A stretch of 64,000 bases of DNA from contig AP019702.1 in the NCBI GenBank assembly GCA_006739055.1, forward strand, positions 2,753,388 through 2,817,387, given 5' to 3'. Origin of the DNA: Allostella vacuolata (lineage in GTDB: Bacteria; Pseudomonadota; Alphaproteobacteria; ATCC43930; Allostellaceae). Position 1 is the stretch's first letter; each line of letters opens with the position of its first letter. A program made the translations under genes and the position numbers. The notes under the pieces are model-generated. The model saw only the letters and a program-made list of their open reading frames with translations, was not told where the DNA came from and ran no database searches. Shown in pieces: positions 34,881 through 45,238 of this stretch.

Positions 34881-34937
34881 CGGGACAGTCCGCATGCCAG
34901 CGCGTCCTGCCACGGCGCTCCCACCGCTCCGGCGTCC

Positions 34938-36968
<2,031 letters not shown>

Positions 36969-37003
36969 CGGGCTGCCTGCAATGGGCAAGTGATGGTCTC
37001 CGC

Positions 37004-37030
37004 GGACGGCGCCCCCGAGGGGCGCCGTCC
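37004..37030 (-). terminator. Strong hairpin after the SDR gene
   Basis: GGACGGCGCCCC, loop CGA, GGGGCGCCGTCC: a perfect 12-bp stem with a three-base loop, four bases past the stop of the SDR gene and before the peptidase start on the same strand. No U-tract follows. It probably separates the two units. Confidence 0.6.
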
Positions 37031-37034
37031 CCGC

Positions 37035-37787
37035 TCAGGTGTTGAGGCCGCCATCCACCGTGAGGATGGTCCCCGTGATGTGCCTGGCCGCCGGGCTGGC
37101 GAGGAAGGCGACTGCCGCCGCCACGTCCTGCGGCTCGCCGTAGCGACCGAGCGGCATCAGGCTTCGCTGGAACTCGGCCGATTCCCCGTTGGCCGGGTTC
37201 ATGTCCGTGTCGGTCGATCCCGGCTGGACCAGGTTCACCGTGATGTCGCGGGACCCGAGTTCGCGCGCCAGGCCGCGCGTGAACGAATGCAGCGCGGACT
37301 TCGTCATGAAGTAGACCGTGCCGGTGTCGCCGACGATGCGTTCGGCACCGGCCGAGCCGATCGAGATGATGCGGCCGCCTGCGTGGAGGTGGGGAATGGC
37401 GGCCTGGGACGCAAGCACCGGCGACCGCACGTTGACGTCGAGCAGCGTGTCGATGTGCTCGACGCTGACGTCGGCGATCGCGTCGTAGAGGGCGATCCCG
37501 GCGTTGTTGACGAGAATGTCGAGGCCGCCCAGCGTCCGGGCGGCGTCCTCGACCGACCGCTTGACCGCTGCCGGATCGGCGCTGTCGGCCTGGACGGCCA
37601 CCGCCTTGCGGCCCTTGTCCTGAATCGCCCGCACGACTTCGGCGGCGCGATCGGCCGAACGCTCGTAGGTGATCGCCACGTCCGCGCCCTTCTCGGCCAG
37701 CGCCAACGCGATCGCGGCGCCGATGCCGCGGGAGCCGCCCGTGACCAGGGCGCGCTTGCCAGCCAGTTCGCTCATCGTACCTGCCAT
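37035..37787 (-). CDS. Short-chain dehydrogenase/reductase
   Basis: A 250-residue classical SDR with the cofactor loop VTGGSRGIGAAIA, NNAGIALYDAI, catalytic Ser in ISIGSAG and the YxxxK motif in VYFMTKSALHSF. The C-terminal ITGTILTVDGGLNT is typical. It uses NAD(P)H; the substrate is unknown. The start ATG at 37787 has AGGAAGG four bases upstream. It is divergent from a TetR regulator, with a long palindrome between them, so repression by that TetR protein is likely. Confidence 0.93.
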   Translation of the reverse strand: MAGTMSELAGKRALVTGGSRGIGAAIALALAEKGADVAITYERSADRAAEVVRAIQDKGRKAVAVQADSADPAAVKRSVEDAARTLGGLDILVNNAGIALYDAIADVSVEHIDTLLDVNVRSPVLASQAAIPHLHAGGRIISIGSAGAERIVGDTGTVYFMTKSALHSFTRGLARELGSRDITVNLVQPGSTDTDMNPANGESAEFQRSLMPLGRYGEPQDVAAAVAFLASPAARHITGTILTVDGGLNT

Positions 37788-37817
37788 CTGCCTTCCTCCG
37801 GGAACACCATGTCTGTC

Positions 37818-37841
37818 GTCGATCATTATGTAATGATCGAC
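37818..37841. promoter_or_regulatory. 24-bp palindromic operator between SDR and tetR genes
   Basis: GTCGATCATTA, two-base centre, TAATGATCGAC: a perfect 11-bp inverted repeat located about 30 bases upstream of the SDR start. A second imperfect palindrome, TGTATCGATCGATGCA (37885-37900), overlaps the start of the TetR gene. Both contain TCGATC-type half-sites. The pair fits TetR autoregulation plus control of the SDR gene. Confidence 0.7.
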
Positions 37842-37883
37842 ACATAAATAGCTGGGCGCTTTGCTGGCTGAGTTCAACATATT

Positions 37884-38561
37884 ATGTATCGATCGATGCA
37901 GAAATCAGGACGGATGCCGGGAGCCGGTGCGGGGCCGACCGCCCGCGCGCGCGGGCGGCCCCGGGCGTTCGACCGCGAAGCCGCCCTGGCAAAGGCGACG
38001 CGCCTGTTCTGGATCAAGGGGTTCGAGGCGACGTCGATCGCCGACCTGACCGAGGCGATGGGCATCGGCTCGCCCAGCCTCTACGCGGCGTTCGGCTCGA
38101 AGGAGGCGCTCTACGCCGAGGCGCTCGGCCATTACGAAGCGCGCTACGAGGCGCTCGTCTGGGCCCGGTTCTTTTCCGCCGGCTCGGCCCGCGAGGCGGT
38201 CGAGTGGCTGCTGCGGGATTCGGCCGCGGCGCTGAGCGGAAGCCTCGAGGATATTCCCCGCGGCTGCATGGTGACGCTCTCGTCGGTCGGCAGCGAGGGG
38301 CATCCGGAGCTGGGCGACCTGGTGCGGTCGGCCCGAGCCGTCGCGCGCGAGCGCCTGGAGGCGCGCCTGCTGCGGGCCGTCGAGGAAGGGGAGATTCCGG
38401 CGTCGGTCGATATCCGCGCGCTCGCCCTGTTCGTCCAGACGGTGCAGAGCGGCATGTCGATCCTGGCCCGCGACGGGGCGAGCCGTGCGGACCTGGAGGC
38501 GGTGGCCGAGCTCTCGATGCTGGGTTGGGACGCCCGCACCCGGCCGCCTGCCGATGGGTAA
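37884..38561 (+). CDS. TetR-family transcriptional regulator
   Basis: A protein of up to 225 residues with an N-terminal TetR helix-turn-helix (TRLFWIKGFEATSIADLTEA, then MGIGSPSLYAAFGSKEALY) and a C-terminal TetR_C-type domain with FVQTVQSGMSILARDGAS. Basic residues (ARARGRPRAFDR) precede the DNA-binding region. In-frame ATGs at 37884, 37896 and 37914 are possible; the first lies inside the second palindrome, so a later one may be used. It is divergent from the SDR gene, its probable target. Confidence 0.9.
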   Translation: MYRSMQKSGRMPGAGAGPTARARGRPRAFDREAALAKATRLFWIKGFEATSIADLTEAMGIGSPSLYAAFGSKEALYAEALGHYEARYEALVWARFFSAGSAREAVEWLLRDSAAALSGSLEDIPRGCMVTLSSVGSEGHPELGDLVRSARAVARERLEARLLRAVEEGEIPASVDIRALALFVQTVQSGMSILARDGASRADLEAVAELSMLGWDARTRPPADG

Positions 38562-38600
38562 GGAGCGGCCCGCCGGCACGGCGAGCCGCCCTTGTGTTCC

Positions 38601-39833
38601 CTATCCCCGCGCCGCCGCCAGGATCCGCCAGCAGGCATCGGCGAACACCTGGCAGCCCAGGATGATGTCGGCCTCGTCGGTGTCCTCGCTGTAGTGGTGG
38701 CTGACGCCGCCGATCGAGGGCACGAACATCATGCCGGCGGGCAGGCGGTGGGCGACGATCTGGGCGTCGTGGCCGGCCGCCGACGGCATGGACATCCAGA
38801 GGCCGGGGACATGGGTCTCGGCCGAGGCCGCCAGCGCCGCCTGGAAGCGGGCATCCATGATCGTGGGCGGCGTGCGCGACAGCACCTCGACCGCGACCGG
38901 GCAGGGGCCGGCGGCGTTGGTCTCCTCGACCAGGCGGTAGAGCGTCTCCTCGAAGCGGGTCATGGTCGCGGGCTCGCCGTCGCGGAACTGCAGCAGCATC
39001 TCGGCCGCGCCGGGGATGATCGCGGGGGCGCCCGGCTCCAGGGTGATGCGGCCGACCGTCCACACCGAGCGGGGCCCGCTGACCGCGGCGAAGCGCTCGT
39101 AGAGTGTGGTGCAGAAGCGCACCAGCGCCACGCCCGCGTCGCGCCGGATCGGCATCGGCGTGGTCCCGGCATGGTTCTGCACGCCCGAGAAGCGGATCCG
39201 GTAGCCGTGGATGCCGACGATCGAGGTGACCACGCCGATCCGGCGCCGTTCGCTCTCCAGGTAGCCGCCCTGCTCGATATGCGCTTCGAGGTAGCCGACA
39301 TAGCGCTGTTCGTCGACGGCGATGCGCGGCCGGCCGGCAAACCCGGCCCGCTCCAACGCGTCGCGCAGCGGGGTGCCGTCGTCCCGGTTGCGGGTGGCGT
39401 CGATATCGGCCTCGCTCAGCTCGCCGACGAACGACTTGCTGCCGAGGAAGCTCATGTAGTGGCTTTCCTCGTCGGCCCAGGAGGCGACCTCGACGCCGAC
39501 CCCGGCCGTCGCCGGGTCCTCCTGGAAGGCGCGGGCGACCTCGACCCCGTACAGCACGCCCATGACGCCGTCGAGCCAGCCGCCCTGCGGCTGGGTGTCG
39601 GTGTGCGAGCCCAGCAGCAGCCGCGGGCCGTCGCCCGGCCGCCGGCCGATGACGTTGCCGATGCCGTCGATGGTCGGCTCGAGGCCGGCCTCGAGCATCC
39701 GCCCGGCCAGCCAGTGGCGCGACTCCACGTCCTGGGGCGAGAAGGTGGGGCGGTGCACCCCGGTCTTGTAGCGGCCGAAATCGGCCATCCGCTTCAGGTC
39801 GGCGATCAGCCGGCTGCCATCGATCCTGGGCAT
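38601..39833 (-). CDS. M20-family amidohydrolase, N-carbamoyl-L-amino-acid hydrolase / allantoate amidohydrolase type
   Basis: A 410-residue metallo-hydrolase. Metal ligands are visible in GSHTDTQPQGGWLDG, in ASWADEESHYMSFLGS, and in YLEAHIEQG; a further His is in AAGHDAQIVA. The dimerisation domain contains FSGVQNHAGTTPM. Enzymes of this type hydrolyse N-carbamoyl amino acids or ureido acids, releasing ammonia and CO2. The gene directly upstream encodes a creatininase-family amidase, 19 bases away, so the two probably act in one pathway. Confidence 0.9.
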   Translation of the reverse strand: MPRIDGSRLIADLKRMADFGRYKTGVHRPTFSPQDVESRHWLAGRMLEAGLEPTIDGIGNVIGRRPGDGPRLLLGSHTDTQPQGGWLDGVMGVLYGVEVARAFQEDPATAGVGVEVASWADEESHYMSFLGSKSFVGELSEADIDATRNRDDGTPLRDALERAGFAGRPRIAVDEQRYVGYLEAHIEQGGYLESERRRIGVVTSIVGIHGYRIRFSGVQNHAGTTPMPIRRDAGVALVRFCTTLYERFAAVSGPRSVWTVGRITLEPGAPAIIPGAAEMLLQFRDGEPATMTRFEETLYRLVEETNAAGPCPVAVEVLSRTPPTIMDARFQAALAASAETHVPGLWMSMPSAAGHDAQIVAHRLPAGMMFVPSIGGVSHHYSEDTDEADIILGCQVFADACWRILAAARG

Positions 39834-39852
39834 GTCCCCCGTGCCTCTTCCG

Positions 39853-40650
39853 TTACGCGCCGACCGGTTCCGACAGGAACGGCAGCGACCAGAAGTCCCG
39901 GTTGAGCAGCTTTCGCGCCAGTTCGTCGGCAATGCCGGCAATCAGCCGCTCGCCCTTCTCGGGCGTCGCTGCCTCGGGGTTGCCCATCACCCCGGAGGCC
40001 GACATGGCGCCCAGCGTCCGCCAGCGATACATGCCGCCGCCCACCAACTGCGACACCTCCGGGGTCACGTTCGACTTGGCGAGCGGGATCCGGTCGCGCG
40101 CCACCAGCTCGGGCCGGAGCGCCATCATCATCGAGGTTTCCGCCTCGCAGGCATGGCGCAGGCCGGTCTGGGTCTCCAGGATGGCGGCGATCGGCTCGGC
40201 GGCAGCGTACCAGTAGGTGAACTGGACGATCGGCACCTGGAACTCCGGCGTCAGCATGTCGGCTGCGACCCGCATCGCGTTGTCGTTGCCGCCATGCCCG
40301 TTGAGCAGCACGATCCGCCGGAAGCCGTGGCGGACCACCGAGCGGACGATGCAGCGCAGGACGGCCAGGAAGGTGGCGTCGTCCAGCGTGATGGTGCCGC
40401 CGAAGCTCATGTGGTGCTCCGACAGGCCGGTCCACAGCATGGGCAGGACCAGGATCGGCTCCCCCTGGGCGGCGACCCGGCGCGCGGCTTCCAGCGCCAC
40501 GGTCTCGCCCAGCATCGAGTCGACCTCGACCGGCAGGTGCGGGCCGTGCTGCTCGATCGAGCCGACCGGCAGGATGACGATGGCATCCGCCTCGGCCTGG
40601 CGGCGCAACTGGTCGGCGCGCAGCCGGCGCCACTCGATTTCCATGGTCAT
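39853..40650 (-). CDS. Creatininase-family amidohydrolase
   Basis: A 265-residue protein with the creatininase-type metal site: Glu and His in LPVGSIEQHGPHLP, the nearby Asp, and His in IVLLNGHGGNDNAM, with a Glu in ACEAETSMM. Family members open cyclic or linear amides (creatinine, formamide-type pyrimidine intermediates). The exact substrate is unknown. It starts at ATG 40650, with GGAG nearby, and is followed by the carbamoylase gene, consistent with stepwise hydrolysis of a cyclic ureide or amide. Confidence 0.88.
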   Translation of the reverse strand: MTMEIEWRRLRADQLRRQAEADAIVILPVGSIEQHGPHLPVEVDSMLGETVALEAARRVAAQGEPILVLPMLWTGLSEHHMSFGGTITLDDATFLAVLRCIVRSVVRHGFRRIVLLNGHGGNDNAMRVAADMLTPEFQVPIVQFTYWYAAAEPIAAILETQTGLRHACEAETSMMMALRPELVARDRIPLAKSNVTPEVSQLVGGGMYRWRTLGAMSASGVMGNPEAATPEKGERLIAGIADELARKLLNRDFWSLPFLSEPVGA

Positions 40651-40854
40651 GGGCAGGGGATCTCCTCAATCCGCGGATCGTCGATCGGCGAGCCTCCCAC
40701 GGGTCAGCCCGCCAGCGGAAGCCCCCGTCGTCCCCGATACTGCCCAGAATCCACTAACCGGCGCCGCCCCGGTTGCGCTAAACGAGGAGCACTTACAGAT
40801 CGTCCGGCCCGGGCTCGCGGGCCGGTTGGACCTGGAACAGATCGAGGTTTGCCG
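40651..40854. other. Divergent intergenic region upstream of the stressosome operon, with hairpin
   Basis: This 204-base gap separates the creatininase gene from rsbR. It contains CCGGCCC, an eight-base loop, GGGCCGG at 40804-40825, about 30 bases before the rsbR start. It could be a leader hairpin or attenuator. No clear sigma-70 promoter was found by eye. Confidence 0.4.
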
Positions 40855-41700
40855 ATGGCTCGACAACCGGCATCATTGAACGGGATCGTCGCCGCCCACG
40901 AGGACGAGATCCTGCGGGAATGGCAGCGGGTGCTGTCCCTGGGCGGTACCGAGCGGCGATTGACGGGGCGGGAGATCGAGGCCCAGTGCCGCGCGGTGCT
41001 GGAAGCGCTCAAGGAATCGTCGGGCGGCACCGAAGAGGTCTCCGACCGGCTGCAGGACCTGCTGGCGGAGATTTCCAGGAACCGCGCCACCCAGGGCTTC
41101 GGCGTCACCGAGACGGTCGGCTTCCTCTTGTCGCTGAAGCGGCCGCTGGTCGATGCGATCGGCCGGGAGCACGCCAAGGCCCCGGCGATCGCACTGCGGG
41201 AGACGCTGGCATCGACGGAGCTGGTCGACGGCCTGGCCCTGCGGCTCATGGATGCCTTCGTGCGCAACCGCGAGGAGATCATCATCCGCCAGCAGCAGGA
41301 GATCGCGGAGCTGTCGACCCCGGTGGTGAAGCTGTGGGACGGCATCCTGGCGGTGCCGCTGATCGGCACGCTGGACAGCTCGCGCACCCAGGTGGTGATG
41401 GAGAACCTGCTGCAGGCGATCGTCGACCAGAGCGCCCAGATGACGATCATCGACATTACCGGCGTGCCGACGGTCGACACGCTGGTCGCCCAGCACCTGC
41501 TGAAGACGATCGCGGCCGCCCGGCTGATGGGGGCGGACTGCATCATCAGCGGCATCCGCCCGCAGATCGCCCAGACGATGGTCCATCTCGGCGTCGAGCT
41601 GTCGGTCGTATCGAAGGCGACCCTGGCCGAGGCGCTGGCCCACGCCCTGCTCAAGACCGGCCGCGCGGTCGTCACCCGCCGCCCGGTGGTGGAGGCATAG
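40855..41700 (+). CDS. rsbR: RsbR-like stressosome protein, RsbRD-type N-domain plus STAS
   Basis: A 281-residue protein. The N-terminal ~150 residues are helical (IVAAHEDEILREWQRVLSLG), the non-haem globin-like sensor type found in RsbR proteins. The C-terminal STAS domain has LSTPVVKLWDGILAVPLIG and both phosphorylatable Thr regions: GVPTVDTLVAQH, and GIRPQIAQTMVHLG. RsbR and RsbS form the megadalton stressosome that holds RsbT until phosphorylation. It is the first gene of a six-gene operon; the next ATG comes two bases after its stop. Confidence 0.93.
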   Translation: MARQPASLNGIVAAHEDEILREWQRVLSLGGTERRLTGREIEAQCRAVLEALKESSGGTEEVSDRLQDLLAEISRNRATQGFGVTETVGFLLSLKRPLVDAIGREHAKAPAIALRETLASTELVDGLALRLMDAFVRNREEIIIRQQQEIAELSTPVVKLWDGILAVPLIGTLDSSRTQVVMENLLQAIVDQSAQMTIIDITGVPTVDTLVAQHLLKTIAAARLMGADCIISGIRPQIAQTMVHLGVELSVVSKATLAEALAHALLKTGRAVVTRRPVVEA

Positions 41701-41702
41701 GC

Positions 41703-42098
41703 ATGGATCGCATTCCGATCCTCAAGATCGGTGCGGCCCTGCTGGTGACGATCCAGGTCGACCTCCATGACAGCGTCGCCATGGCGCTGGAGGAAGACCT
41801 CAGCAACATGATCGTCAAGGCCGGGGCGAAGGGGGTGCTGATCGACATTTCGGCGCTGGAGATCGTCGACAGCTTCATCGGCCGGATGCTGGCCAACATC
41901 GCGGGCGTCGCGCGGATGCTGGACGCCGACACGGTGGTGGTCGGGATGCGGCCGGCGGTGGCGATCACCCTGGTCGAGCTCGGGCTGAGCCTTCCGGGCG
42001 TCAAGACCGCGCTCAACGCGGAACGCGGCATGGCGCTCATCCAGCGGCGCGTAGCGGAGAGCGGCCTCGAAGCCGACCATGCCGCCGGCGAATTCTGA
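41703..42098 (+). CDS. rsbS: RsbS-like STAS scaffold protein of the stressosome
   Basis: A 131-residue single STAS domain. MDRIPILKIGAALLVTIQVD begins the fold, and LEIVDSFIGRML contains the Ser that RsbT phosphorylates in characterised stressosomes. VGMRPAVAITLVELGLSLPG completes it. It would form the core of the stressosome with RsbR. It overlaps the rsbT start by 20 bases. Confidence 0.93.
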   Translation: MDRIPILKIGAALLVTIQVDLHDSVAMALEEDLSNMIVKAGAKGVLIDISALEIVDSFIGRMLANIAGVARMLDADTVVVGMRPAVAITLVELGLSLPGVKTALNAERGMALIQRRVAESGLEADHAAGEF

Positions 42099-42483
42099 GC
42101 GCCACCCGATCCGAGCATCGGACGATGTCGTGCGCATCCGCCAGATCGTCCGTGCGGCCGCGCTCGAGGCCGGCCTGTCGCTCGTCGACCAGACGAAGAT
42201 CATAACCGCGGCCAGCGAACTCGCGCGCAACACCCTCGACCATGGCGGCGGCGGCCATGCCAGCATCGAGCGGCTGCAGGAGGGGGGGCGTCGCGGCGTC
42301 CGGATCGTGTTCGAGGACACCGGACCTGGGATTCCCGACGTGGATGCGGCGCTGCGGCCGGGCTTCACCACCGGCCGTGGCATGGGGCTCGGCCTGTCCG
42401 GCGCCCGCCAGCTCTCCAACGAATTTTCCATCGCGACGGAGGTCGGACGCGGCACTCGCGTGACCATCGCGCGTTGGAAATAG
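42079..42483 (+). CDS. rsbT: RsbT-like serine/threonine kinase (HATPase)
   Basis: A 134-residue GHKL ATPase domain. The N-box SELARNTLDHGGGG, G1 box EDTGPGIPD and G2 box GMGLGLSGARQLSNEF are all intact. RsbT phosphorylates RsbS and RsbR on stress and is then released to activate a downstream partner. In Bacillus this partner is the phosphatase RsbU; here the next two gene products, with related domains, are the candidates. The ATG at 42079 lies inside the end of rsbS. Confidence 0.93.
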   Translation: MPPANSERHPIRASDDVVRIRQIVRAAALEAGLSLVDQTKIITAASELARNTLDHGGGGHASIERLQEGGRRGVRIVFEDTGPGIPDVDAALRPGFTTGRGMGLGLSGARQLSNEFSIATEVGRGTRVTIARWK

Positions 42484-42485
42484 GC

Positions 42486-43493
42486 ATGGAGCGCTTTCCC
42501 CTCGTCGATCCGAGCCAGGTATCGGTCGCCCGCCGCGAGGCGGTGCGCATCGCGCGCGCATGCGGATTCAGCGAGGAGGACCAGGCCCGCCTGGCCGTCG
42601 TCGTCACCGAGCTGTCCGGCAATACGGTTCGCCATGGCGGCGGCGGCGCGATGATCTTCGGGCAGGTGCGCCATGGGGACGATGTCTGCCTGCAGGGGCT
42701 CTGGCTCGACCGGGGCCGGGGCATGGCGGATCCGGAGGCCTGCTTTCGCGACGGCTACTCCACCGGCGGGACTCCCGGAACGGGATTCGGGGCCGCCATC
42801 CGGATGTCGGACGGGTTCGACTGCTATTCGCGTCCGGGCCAGGGAACGGTCGTTCTGGCGCGGCTGCGCGCCGACCGCGCGTCCGGGCCGTCGATCGACG
42901 GCCCGCTGGCGGGCTGGGCGGTGGGCTCGATCGCGGTCGCCAAGGCCGGGGAGACGGTGTCGGGCGATGCCTGGGCCATTCGCTGCGACGGGCCGCGCGT
43001 CTGCTGCGTGGTGGCCGACGGGCTGGGCCATGGGCCCCAGGCGGCGGACGCCGCGGCCATGGCCCTGGCCCGCTTCCTGGACGCGCCGATCTGCGAGCCG
43101 GCGGCAATGCTGGAACGGATCCATCTCGGCATGCGGTCGACGCGCGGCGGCGCGGTCGCGGTCGCCTGCATCGACCCCGGCCGACACAGCGTCAGCTTCT
43201 GCGGGGTCGGCAACGTCGCCGGGGCCCTGGCCGCCCGCGGCCTTCGCCGCATGGTGTCGATGAACGGCACGGCCGGCGGCATCGCCTCGCGGATCCGGGC
43301 GTTCGAATATCCTTTCGAGCCGCCTTGCGTCGCCATTCTCCATTCCGACGGACTGTCGAGCCAATGGACGATCGACGCCTATCCCGGCCTGTTGGCCCGC
43401 GACCCCGCCGTGATCGCCGGGGTCGTCTTCCGCGACCATGAGCGCGGCCGCGACGACGCCACCATCCTGGTCATCAAGGAACTGGCCGCGTGA
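42486..43493 (+). CDS. Fusion of an RsbT/RsbW-like ATPase with a PP2C (SpoIIE/RsbX-type) phosphatase
   Basis: A 335-residue protein. Residues ~1-130 are an HATPase with N-box TELSGNTVRHGGGG and G2-like GTPGTGFGAAIRM. Residues ~145-335 are a PP2C-type phosphatase with metal-binding Asp in VSGDAWAI, VVADGLGHG and the terminal GRDDATILVIKEL. The phosphatase part resembles RsbX, which resets RsbS and RsbR. Placing a kinase-type and a phosphatase domain in one chain would allow both directions of the switch. ATG at 42486 follows rsbT by two bases; an ATG at 42474 is also in frame. Confidence 0.9.
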   Translation: MERFPLVDPSQVSVARREAVRIARACGFSEEDQARLAVVVTELSGNTVRHGGGGAMIFGQVRHGDDVCLQGLWLDRGRGMADPEACFRDGYSTGGTPGTGFGAAIRMSDGFDCYSRPGQGTVVLARLRADRASGPSIDGPLAGWAVGSIAVAKAGETVSGDAWAIRCDGPRVCCVVADGLGHGPQAADAAAMALARFLDAPICEPAAMLERIHLGMRSTRGGAVAVACIDPGRHSVSFCGVGNVAGALAARGLRRMVSMNGTAGGIASRIRAFEYPFEPPCVAILHSDGLSSQWTIDAYPGLLARDPAVIAGVVFRDHERGRDDATILVIKELAA

Positions 43494-45238
43494 GCGTCCC
43501 CGTCCTGCGCATGTCGGCGGCCGGCGACGACGATCTCGTCCAGATCCGGCAGGCCGCGCGCGACATCGCGCGTGCGGTGGGGTTCGATGTGCACGACCAG
43601 ACCCGCATCGCCACGGCCCTGTCGGAGGTGGTGCGGATCGCGCTGGCCCATGCCGGCGGGGGGACGGTCGAGTTCGAATTGCTGGACCGTGCCAAGCGGG
43701 CGTCCCTCAGCATGGCGGTGAGCGTCGGCGGCCCGGGAATTCCCGGCCTGGCGGAGATCGCGGACGGCCGCGCCGGCGATGCCGGGCTGGGCATCGCCTC
43801 CGCGCGCCGCCTGATGGATCGCTTCGAGATCCATGCCGGCGCCAGCGGCGGCAGCCGCGTCGTCCTGGTCAAGCGGCTGGCCGGCGCGGCGCAGATCGAC
43901 GCCGCGAGCTTCGGGCACCTTCTGGACGGGGGGACGGGAGGCGGCCGTGTCCGGCCGGCCCCGGAAATGGACGCGCTGCTGGCCGAGCTCGATGCCGCGC
44001 GCGCGGCGCTGCGCCGGAAGGATGACGAGATCGCCGCGCTCAACCTGGAGCTCGAGAGCACCAACCGCGGGGTGGTGGCACTCTATTCGGAACTGGATGA
44101 CCAGGCCGAGCAGCTGCGCCGTGCCAGCGAACTGAAGAGCCGGTTCCTGTCCAACATGAGCCACGAGTTCCGCACGCCGCTGAACTCCATGATGGCCATC
44201 TCCCGCCTGCTTCTCGACCATGTGGACGGCGAGCTTTCGCCGGAGCAGGAGCGCCAGGTCGGTTACATCCGCAGTTCCGCCCAGAGCCTGATCGAGCTGG
44301 TCAACGACCTGCTGGACATCGCCAAGGTCGAGGCCGGCAAGACCGACGTCCGCCTTGAGCAATTCTCGGTCCCGGACCTGATCGCGACGCTGCGCGGCGT
44401 CCTGCGGCCGCTGCTGACCAACAGCCAGGTGAACCTGGTCCTGGACGATGCGTCCGACATTCCCATGGTGCTGTCGGACGAGGGCAAGGTCTCGCAGATC
44501 CTGCGCAACCTGATCTCCAACGCCCTCAAATACACGCAGGCCGGGACGGTCCGCATGACGACCACCCATGACCGCATCCGGGACATGGTGCAGTTCCGGG
44601 TCAGCGACACCGGCATCGGCATCGCGCCCGACGACCTGGAGCGCATCTTCCACGAGTTCGTCCAGATCGAGCATCCGCTCCAGGCCCATGTCCGCGGCAC
44701 CGGGCTCGGGCTGCCGCTGTCGCGGCGGCTGGCGGGCCTGCTCGGCGGCGAGTTGGAGGTGCACAGCGAGCCCGGTGTGGGCTCGACCTTCTCGCTGACG
44801 ATCCCGATCCGCCCGGCGCCCACGGCCGACCCGGACCCCGTCCGCGAAGGCCGGCCGATCCTCGTCATCGACGACGAGGACCAGGCGCGCTATGTGCTGC
44901 GGCAATGTCTCGCCAGCGGACCGCATCCCGTGATCGAGGCGGTGGACGGCGAGGAAGGGTTGGAGCGCGCGCGCACCGAGCGGCCCCGCCTGATCTTCCT
45001 GGATCTGCGCATGCCGCGGATGAACGGGTTCGAGACGCTGGAGCAGCTGGCGGGGGATCCGGCCACCGCCGGAATTCCGGTGGTGATCGTCACCTCCTCG
45101 GTGCTGGACGCGGCCGAGGTGCAGCGCCTGTCCCATGCCCGTGCCATCCTGTCCAAGGCCGACATCGATCGGGACGGGGCCCTGGCGCTCGTCGCGCAGT
45201 TGGCCGGCGATCCGGGGGGGCCGGAGATCAGGCCATGA
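43490..45238 (+). CDS. Hybrid histidine kinase with degenerate RsbT-like N-domain and C-terminal receiver
   Basis: A 582-residue protein. Residues ~1-135 form an RsbT-like fold in which the N-box reads SEVVRIALAHAGGG, so the usual Asn is absent. A coiled coil (~165-215, EIAALNLELESTNRGVVALY) follows. Next are HisKA with phospho-His in MSHEFRTPLNSM, an intact HATPase (NLISNALKYT, DTGIGIAPDDLE, GTGLGLPLS) and a receiver with Asp in LIFLDLRMPRMNG. No transmembrane segment is present. The start GTG overlaps the phosphatase stop, so expression is coupled. Input probably comes from the stressosome (inference). Confidence 0.92.
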   Translation: MSVPVLRMSAAGDDDLVQIRQAARDIARAVGFDVHDQTRIATALSEVVRIALAHAGGGTVEFELLDRAKRASLSMAVSVGGPGIPGLAEIADGRAGDAGLGIASARRLMDRFEIHAGASGGSRVVLVKRLAGAAQIDAASFGHLLDGGTGGGRVRPAPEMDALLAELDAARAALRRKDDEIAALNLELESTNRGVVALYSELDDQAEQLRRASELKSRFLSNMSHEFRTPLNSMMAISRLLLDHVDGELSPEQERQVGYIRSSAQSLIELVNDLLDIAKVEAGKTDVRLEQFSVPDLIATLRGVLRPLLTNSQVNLVLDDASDIPMVLSDEGKVSQILRNLISNALKYTQAGTVRMTTTHDRIRDMVQFRVSDTGIGIAPDDLERIFHEFVQIEHPLQAHVRGTGLGLPLSRRLAGLLGGELEVHSEPGVGSTFSLTIPIRPAPTADPDPVREGRPILVIDDEDQARYVLRQCLASGPHPVIEAVDGEEGLERARTERPRLIFLDLRMPRMNGFETLEQLAGDPATAGIPVVIVTSSVLDAAEVQRLSHARAILSKADIDRDGALALVAQLAGDPGGPEIRP

